From assembly GCF_015206995.1 (NCBI RefSeq), contig NZ_JADEXR010000039.1:1-45799 (forward strand): a stretch of 45,799 bases of DNA. The letters are read 5' to 3'. A program made the position numbers and the translations under genes. This document shows positions 41,857-45,799 of this stretch, piece after piece; positions within the stretch are counted from its first letter, which is position 1, and each line of letters starts with the position of its first letter. The stretch is from an aff. Roholtiella sp. LEGE 12411. GTDB taxonomy: Bacteria; Cyanobacteriota; Cyanobacteriia; Cyanobacteriales; Nostocaceae. The notes under the pieces are model-generated. The model was not told where the DNA came from and searched no databases. It was given only the letters and a program-made list of their open reading frames with translations.

Positions 41857-42181
41857 TATTTATTACGCAAATCTTAGTCCGGCTGTAGGTTCAGAAATGG
41901 ATAAACGCCGCCCAGTGCTGATAGTCAGTAATGATGCAAATAATCGTGCTGCTAGCACAGTAACAATTTTACCGCTTACATCAAATGTCAGCCGTGTTTA
42001 TCCGTTCGAGGTTTTACTTAATCTAGAGGATAGTGGTTTACCATTAGCTTCCAAAGTACAGGCGCAGCAGGTGCGAACAATTTCTAAGCAAAGAATTGTG
42101 TCAGAGGTAGTAAATAGTTTAAGTGAAGAGTTGATGCAATTAGTAGATGCTGCTCTCAAACTACATTTAGGTTTGGAGTGA
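41843..42181 (+). CDS. mazF: MazF/PemK-family endoribonuclease toxin
   Basis: 112 residues: MKRGDIYYANLSPAVGSEMDKRRPVLIVSNDANNRAASTVTILPLTSN, then KVQAQQVRTISKQRIVSEV, a full-length MazF/PemK protein. It cuts single-stranded RNA at short motifs; the conserved Arg of KRRPVLIVS and the TI-x-PLTS strand are present. The start overlaps the antitoxin stop. It faces the cNMP gene convergently across 196 bases that carry part of a repeat. Confidence 0.93.
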   Translation: MKRGDIYYANLSPAVGSEMDKRRPVLIVSNDANNRAASTVTILPLTSNVSRVYPFEVLLNLEDSGLPLASKVQAQQVRTISKQRIVSEVVNSLSEELMQLVDAALKLHLGLE

Positions 42182-42260
42182 GTACTTTTTAGCGCAAACC
42201 TCTCAACAATCCCCAGGGGGTTCAGCTACTAAAAAAGGTAACTTATTCGTGCTGGGTTAC

Positions 42261-42473
42261 TTAGGCATTTTTGCAGGGTAGCCAGCGCTTTAACTTTTCG
42301 CTGCGTCTGGAGCGGTTCGTTTAAAACATAAAAGGTTTTCGGCTCTAACCCAAGTGTATTGCTCCATAACCAGCGATTCAACTTACTTTTAACCTCTCCA
42401 GCATCCAATCAAATCTTTTCCCGGCGATCGCCACACGATCTAAAACGCTATCATTTAACTCATCCTCATATTC
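42261..42473. repeat. Direct repeat copy 2, overlaps cNMP gene end
   Basis: Matches 37897-38110. Left part (42261-42377) is downstream of the cNMP gene stop; right part is its last codons (FDWMLERLKVS and before). The intact reading frame here marks this as the source copy. Confidence 0.72.
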
Positions 42474-43472
42474 CACATTGTTATTCAACGGTAAACCTTG
42501 ACTATAAACCCGTCTACCATAACCCAGGCGAGTGAGCATACCTTGTAATCTCTGGGAAAGTAAAATCGCAATCACCCGATAAAAACGAGAGGAAAAACCC
42601 ACATCTTGCTGTAATTTGGCCGCTAATTCCTGTCGGGAAATCGCCAAGATAACTGAATCTTCCATCGCCTTAACTGTCATAGAAGGTAAGCGGCCATCAA
42701 TGAAGGCTGTTTCTCCCATAATTTCACCTTTGGATAATCTGGCTAGTTCTCTACCAGCGATTTCACTTCCCTCAATGGCTGCAAAAGCACGAGTTAAAGG
42801 ATTGCGCTCATTCAAACACACAGACACAGACATACCACCATCTAGGAGAATGTACAGCGCATCTACTGGCCCTTGTTCGCGGATGAGTGTAGTATCGGCG
42901 GGAATTTTTTGCGATTTTCCATAAGCAATTATCCAATCGATGTCACTATCGTGCAGTTCTCCAAACATAAACAGCACATCTCTGAGAGGTTGGCCTTGTA
43001 CTAGATTGCTATATCCCAGTTGATTGACAGTAGTTTGGACTCTATCTGCTAACATAATGGCGATCGCTCGATAAAAGCGCGAAGCAAAACCAATATCTTG
43101 CTGCAATTTATCCGCCAATTGCTGTTGAGGAATTGACATTACTAAAGACTTTTCGGCAGCTTTCACAGTCGTAATTGTTGGACGATTACTGACGAAGGGA
43201 ATTTCTCCCACCACCTCGCCACTAGATAAAATCGCAATCTCACGGTCTAAGATTTCATCTCCTTCGATGGCTGAAAAAGCACGAGTGAGAGGATTAATAT
43301 CTGGTTGATGAATACTAACTGTTAATATCCCCTCTAGTAAAATATGTAAAGCATCAGCAACTTTCCCTGGTTGGATGAGTAAAGTACCAGCAGCTATTTC
43401 TATTTGATGACCAGTAGCAATCATCCAATCAATATCACTGTTAGTTAATTCTTTAAGTAAAACTTCTGTCAT
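42378..43472 (-). CDS. double cyclic-nucleotide-binding-domain protein
   Basis: 364 residues in two similar halves. Each has a Crp-like beta-roll: ADALHILLEGILTVSI...SSGEVVGEIPFVSNRPTITTVKA and VDALYILLDGGMSVSV...SKGEIMGETAFIDGRLPSMTVKA, followed by SIPQQQLADKLQQDIGFASRFYRAIAI and its counterpart. The phosphate-binding cassette is weak (no clear E-x-A-L-x2-x-PRAA), so ligand binding is uncertain. No helix-turn-helix, so it is not a Crp transcription factor. It follows the metallopeptidase gene by 37 bases. Similar domains occur in NHLM ABC proteins. Its 3' end is repeated as relics throughout the island. Confidence 0.85.
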   Translation of the reverse strand: MTEVLLKELTNSDIDWMIATGHQIEIAAGTLLIQPGKVADALHILLEGILTVSIHQPDINPLTRAFSAIEGDEILDREIAILSSGEVVGEIPFVSNRPTITTVKAAEKSLVMSIPQQQLADKLQQDIGFASRFYRAIAIMLADRVQTTVNQLGYSNLVQGQPLRDVLFMFGELHDSDIDWIIAYGKSQKIPADTTLIREQGPVDALYILLDGGMSVSVCLNERNPLTRAFAAIEGSEIAGRELARLSKGEIMGETAFIDGRLPSMTVKAMEDSVILAISRQELAAKLQQDVGFSSRFYRVIAILLSQRLQGMLTRLGYGRRVYSQGLPLNNNVEYEDELNDSVLDRVAIAGKRFDWMLERLKVS

Positions 43473-43509
43473 CAGTAATACCTTGTTATTTAATATTGGG
43501 AATTTCTGA

Positions 43510-44670
43510 TTATTGATGCTGCAATCTGTCTAAAGTTTGTTGAATACGAAAGTGCGCCTCTTGAGAGGCTAATTCTTCCAATGTTAAATGAGTCAATGCC
43601 ATTAACATCAAAAGTTGAATATTAGTATCTGCTAAATTACCTGCATATTTAGTCTGAAAATTCTGCAAATTTTCCGAAGCTACTTTCACCAATGCTTGTA
43701 AAACTCCAAAAGCACCATCGGAAAGTGGCGGTTGACCTCGGTAATTTTGTAGTCTACCTCCTTCTCGATAATTGGGAAATGATTCTAACCCTAAAAAACG
43801 CAAGAACCAGTCGGCACGATAATACCCAATAGCAGCTACAATCCCCCTGTAGTCGGCAATTAACTCGTCAAATATATTGTTTTGCATGGAGTCAAACAAG
43901 CGACGTGTAAAATAGTGAGTGCATTCATGTTCCAGGCGAATTGTCACAGATAGTTGTTGCCATTGAGATTCGTCAAGTCCCATTTCATTAGCTGAAGAAT
44001 TGCTATAGAAACCATCACTCAAAATAATGAATTTATCCTGATAAAGTTGTTTTTGTGGTATTAGCCGCCTAAATTCTGCCAGCCAACTACTATCTGAGGA
44101 ATTAGTAGGATTTTCATCTGCCCATAATTGGCGATACTGGTGAACTCTATCCCAGTTATTAAACCCGCTAACTATACAAGCTCCCATAGAGTCCGGGACT
44201 AACTGGGGTTCATTTCGCATTGTTAGAGCTTGTACCAGAAAAACAAAGTCTTCTCGGTTTCCAGTCAATAACACCGGGATAGTTCCAGCTAAACTTTGAT
44301 GTAGTATTAATTGAAGTTTTTCAGGTTGTTGCAAAATCAAACCAGTTGCTTCGATCATGCCATCCACGGTTACACCCCTACGAGTGGCAGCCTGATACGC
44401 TTGTGTCTGACTGATACCCTCTAGGATGGGAAATCGGAACTGAACCAAGCGTTGTTTAAGTACCTCAAATGCTCCGACAACTTTTGCTGCAAGAGCGTAT
44501 TCTTCCCAAGTGGTTACATGAGGCTCAGGGGTAAGAGGAAAGTTGACAGGAGCAGTTAATCTGTTGTGATTAAATATATTTTGGTTGTACGCCAATAGTT
44601 CCTCTATCTGTGCAGGAGTAGCTTGGAAAGAGGCAAGGATATCAGTACGAAATGATTGGGAAGCAATCAT
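43510..44670 (-). CDS. putative HExxH zinc metallopeptidase, uncharacterised family
   Basis: 386 residues. Residues 245-276 read RLEHECTHYFTRRLFDSMQ and IFDELIADYRG: His248-Glu249-x2-His252 with Glu269 17 residues later, the layout of a gluzincin-type zinc site. N-terminal parts (ITQAEIEELLAYN-like, TTWEEYALAAKVVGAFEVLKQRLVQFRFPI) are not recognised. No signal peptide, so the enzyme would be cytoplasmic. It starts the gene pair with the cNMP protein. It may be a protease of RiPP or stress biology, but this is inference from one motif. The 286 bases between it and the ParA gene carry a MITE. Confidence 0.7.
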   Translation of the reverse strand: MIASQSFRTDILASFQATPAQIEELLAYNQNIFNHNRLTAPVNFPLTPEPHVTTWEEYALAAKVVGAFEVLKQRLVQFRFPILEGISQTQAYQAATRRGVTVDGMIEATGLILQQPEKLQLILHQSLAGTIPVLLTGNREDFVFLVQALTMRNEPQLVPDSMGACIVSGFNNWDRVHQYRQLWADENPTNSSDSSWLAEFRRLIPQKQLYQDKFIILSDGFYSNSSANEMGLDESQWQQLSVTIRLEHECTHYFTRRLFDSMQNNIFDELIADYRGIVAAIGYYRADWFLRFLGLESFPNYREGGRLQNYRGQPPLSDGAFGVLQALVKVASENLQNFQTKYAGNLADTNIQLLMLMALTHLTLEELASQEAHFRIQQTLDRLQHQ

Positions 44671-44748
44671 AGACGATTAGAGAGTAACGAAGATGAAAAA
44701 GATAAGGAAGATAAAGAGGATGAGGGAGTGAGAGAGACTACTAAACCG

Positions 44749-44930
44749 AATGGCACTAAGAAAAGCCCAAAGGCTTGTGTCGTCTCGTTCCCAGCCTGGG
44801 GGCTGGGAATGTGTTTAAAGAGGCTCTGCCTCTTGTCAAGCTAGTGGAGGCGGAGCCTCCCAGAATGGGTTCCCAGCCTCCAGGCTGGGAACCAGTCAGA
44901 GCAAGGGCTGTATCTTTTCTTAGTGCCATT
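44749..44930. mobile_element. 182-bp MITE-like element, copy 2
   Basis: Same ends (AATGGCACTAAGAAAAG inverted) and same internal palindromes as the copy at 34342-34523. Flanks carry ACTACTAAACC on both sides (from about 44738 on the left and 44932 on the right), an apparent 11-base target duplication. It splits the ParA-like gene from the metallopeptidase gene, both on the minus strand. Confidence 0.85.
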
Positions 44931-44962
44931 CACTACTAAACCCAATGCCCCATGCCCCATCC

Positions 44963-45751
44963 CTAATGACTAATAACTAAACCAGCAATCTCATCAGTAA
45001 TCTTTGTGATTGTCTGACTGATGGGATGCTCAGAATAACGTAGAGAGAAAAGACCAATGCTTGCTAGCTGCATCATTTCTTCTGAAAGAGGTAAAATTCC
45101 GGCTACTGGTACGTTGTAAATTTTCTCTACCTGTTGTTGCAAATCTGCCAAATTCAAGCTTGGTAGCACCTTATTAATTACTAATAGCATTTTTGGCACT
45201 CTCAGCTTGCGAGCTACATCCACTGTCACCGCAGTACCTTGAAAGTCTTGATTATCTGGACGTAAGAGAATCACTAAAACATTAGAAATACCAATGGAAA
45301 GTAAGGTTTCTTCATTTAGCCCTGGGTGTGTATCAATTAATAAATAATCCAGTTTTAGACTGCGGATAAGTTCTTGAAAGCCATCATTGAGTCGGACTAC
45401 ATCATAACCCTCACGGAGAATTCTGGCGATTTCACCAGCTTTAATACTAGAAGGTACTAGATATAGACTGCCTTTGACTTTACCTATATTTCCTTGTTCT
45501 GCAATTAAAGTATTAGTAACGTCGTAGGCAGCATCTTTAATATCACATCGCCCCCACAAATAATCATTGAGGGTGCGTTCCATTTTGTCCTCTTTCAGAC
45601 CAAAAATAACGTGAATTCCTGGGGATTGAATGTCAGTATCGATAATACCCACACGTTGCCCTTGAAGTGCTATGTTAGCTGCTATATTGGCAATCAAGTT
45701 TGATTTGCCAGTGCCACCACGGAATGAATGAATTGCAATAATTTGTGCCAT
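44963..45751 (-). CDS. ParA/MinD-like ATPase
   Basis: 262 residues of the deviant-Walker ParA/MinD family. MAQIIAIHSFRGGTGKSNLIANIAANIA holds the signature-Lys Walker A (RGGTGKS); QRVGIIDTDIQSPGIHVIFG is the switch I region; LDYLLIDTHPGLNEET is Walker B. It lacks the C-terminal amphipathic helix of true MinD. Such ATPases position or assemble partner complexes. Downstream on the same strand, past the MITE, lie the metallopeptidase and cNMP genes, suggesting a three-gene module. Low-complexity GGGGGAT repeats lie upstream at the window end. Confidence 0.88.
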   Translation of the reverse strand: MAQIIAIHSFRGGTGKSNLIANIAANIALQGQRVGIIDTDIQSPGIHVIFGLKEDKMERTLNDYLWGRCDIKDAAYDVTNTLIAEQGNIGKVKGSLYLVPSSIKAGEIARILREGYDVVRLNDGFQELIRSLKLDYLLIDTHPGLNEETLLSIGISNVLVILLRPDNQDFQGTAVTVDVARKLRVPKMLLVINKVLPSLNLADLQQQVEKIYNVPVAGILPLSEEMMQLASIGLFSLRYSEHPISQTITKITDEIAGLVISH

Positions 45752-45799
45752 AAATTACCTCTTAATTAATAGTATTTGGGGATGGGGGATGGGGGATGG

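Noticed and set aside
1-45799. CRISPR array, tRNA, rRNA or riboswitch
   Set aside because: Repeats seen are palindromic dispersed types or two-copy elements; no regularly spaced direct-repeat array and no cloverleaf or known aptamer core was found by eye.

Overview
The window reads like the chromosome of a filamentous heterocyst-type cyanobacterium (Nostocales, Nostoc/Anabaena/Calothrix-like). The grounds are abundant GCGATCGC (HIP1) octamers, XisH/XisI homologues, GTAGAGACG-type hairpin repeats, CCCATGCCC-type low-complexity stretches at both ends, and a Nif11-leader/NHLM peptide-export system. This is inference from sequence character; no rRNA or other taxonomic marker is present, and no tRNA, rRNA or CRISPR array was recognised.

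Left part (about 0.27-15.0 kb): an exopolysaccharide locus. A plus-strand group (GT4 glycosyltransferase, Wzx-like flippase, methyltransferase) converges at a strong hairpin on a long minus-strand group: GT-A type transferase, Wzy/O-antigen-ligase-like polymerase, GT4, GT2, hexapeptide acyltransferase, Wzc-like tyrosine autokinase and WecG/TagA transferase. A secreted beta-helix protein is divergent from the last of these. Together they would assemble, acylate, flip, polymerise and export a surface polysaccharide.

Centre and right (about 15.2-41.2 kb): a composite RiPP (ribosomal peptide natural product) island read mostly on the minus strand. The hub is a three-gene NHLM exporter: HlyD adaptor, C39 peptidase-ABC protein and a second ABC protein with a cNMP-like N-terminus. 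Beside it lies a class II lanthipeptide branch with a Nif11-leader precursor, a ProcM-like LanM with a CCG zinc motif, an Asp/Asn beta-hydroxylase-like protein, a 2OG-Fe(II) oxygenase-like protein and a tandem-GNAT protein. Further out are two paralogous radical-SAM branches, each with a short Cys/Asn-rich peptide behind an ELSPEEL-x2-IAGG leader; one carries a second tandem-GNAT gene. All three intact precursors end their leaders in a double-Gly motif suited to the single C39 exporter. A conserved element of about 45 bp, with two TTTTTAG repeats 21-22 bp apart, lies upstream of all three precursors, a decayed fourth precursor and the second GNAT gene, and also beside a 58-codon gene and two toxin-antitoxin pairs. 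I read the island as one co-regulated multi-product system.

The island carries the marks of repeated recombination: a dead Nif11 precursor directly upstream of lanM, tails of an oxygenase, an HlyD gene and (several times) a cNMP-binding-protein gene, two 182-bp MITE-like elements with terminal inverted repeats and apparent target duplications, VapBC-like and MazEF-like toxin-antitoxin pairs, XisH/XisI, two Uma2 proteins and an XRE-ImmA regulator.

Right end (42.4-45.75 kb): a minus-strand module of ParA/MinD-like ATPase, HExxH putative metallopeptidase and double cNMP-domain protein. One MITE copy sits between the first two. The first 273 bases hold low-complexity G-rich sequence and no convincing gene.
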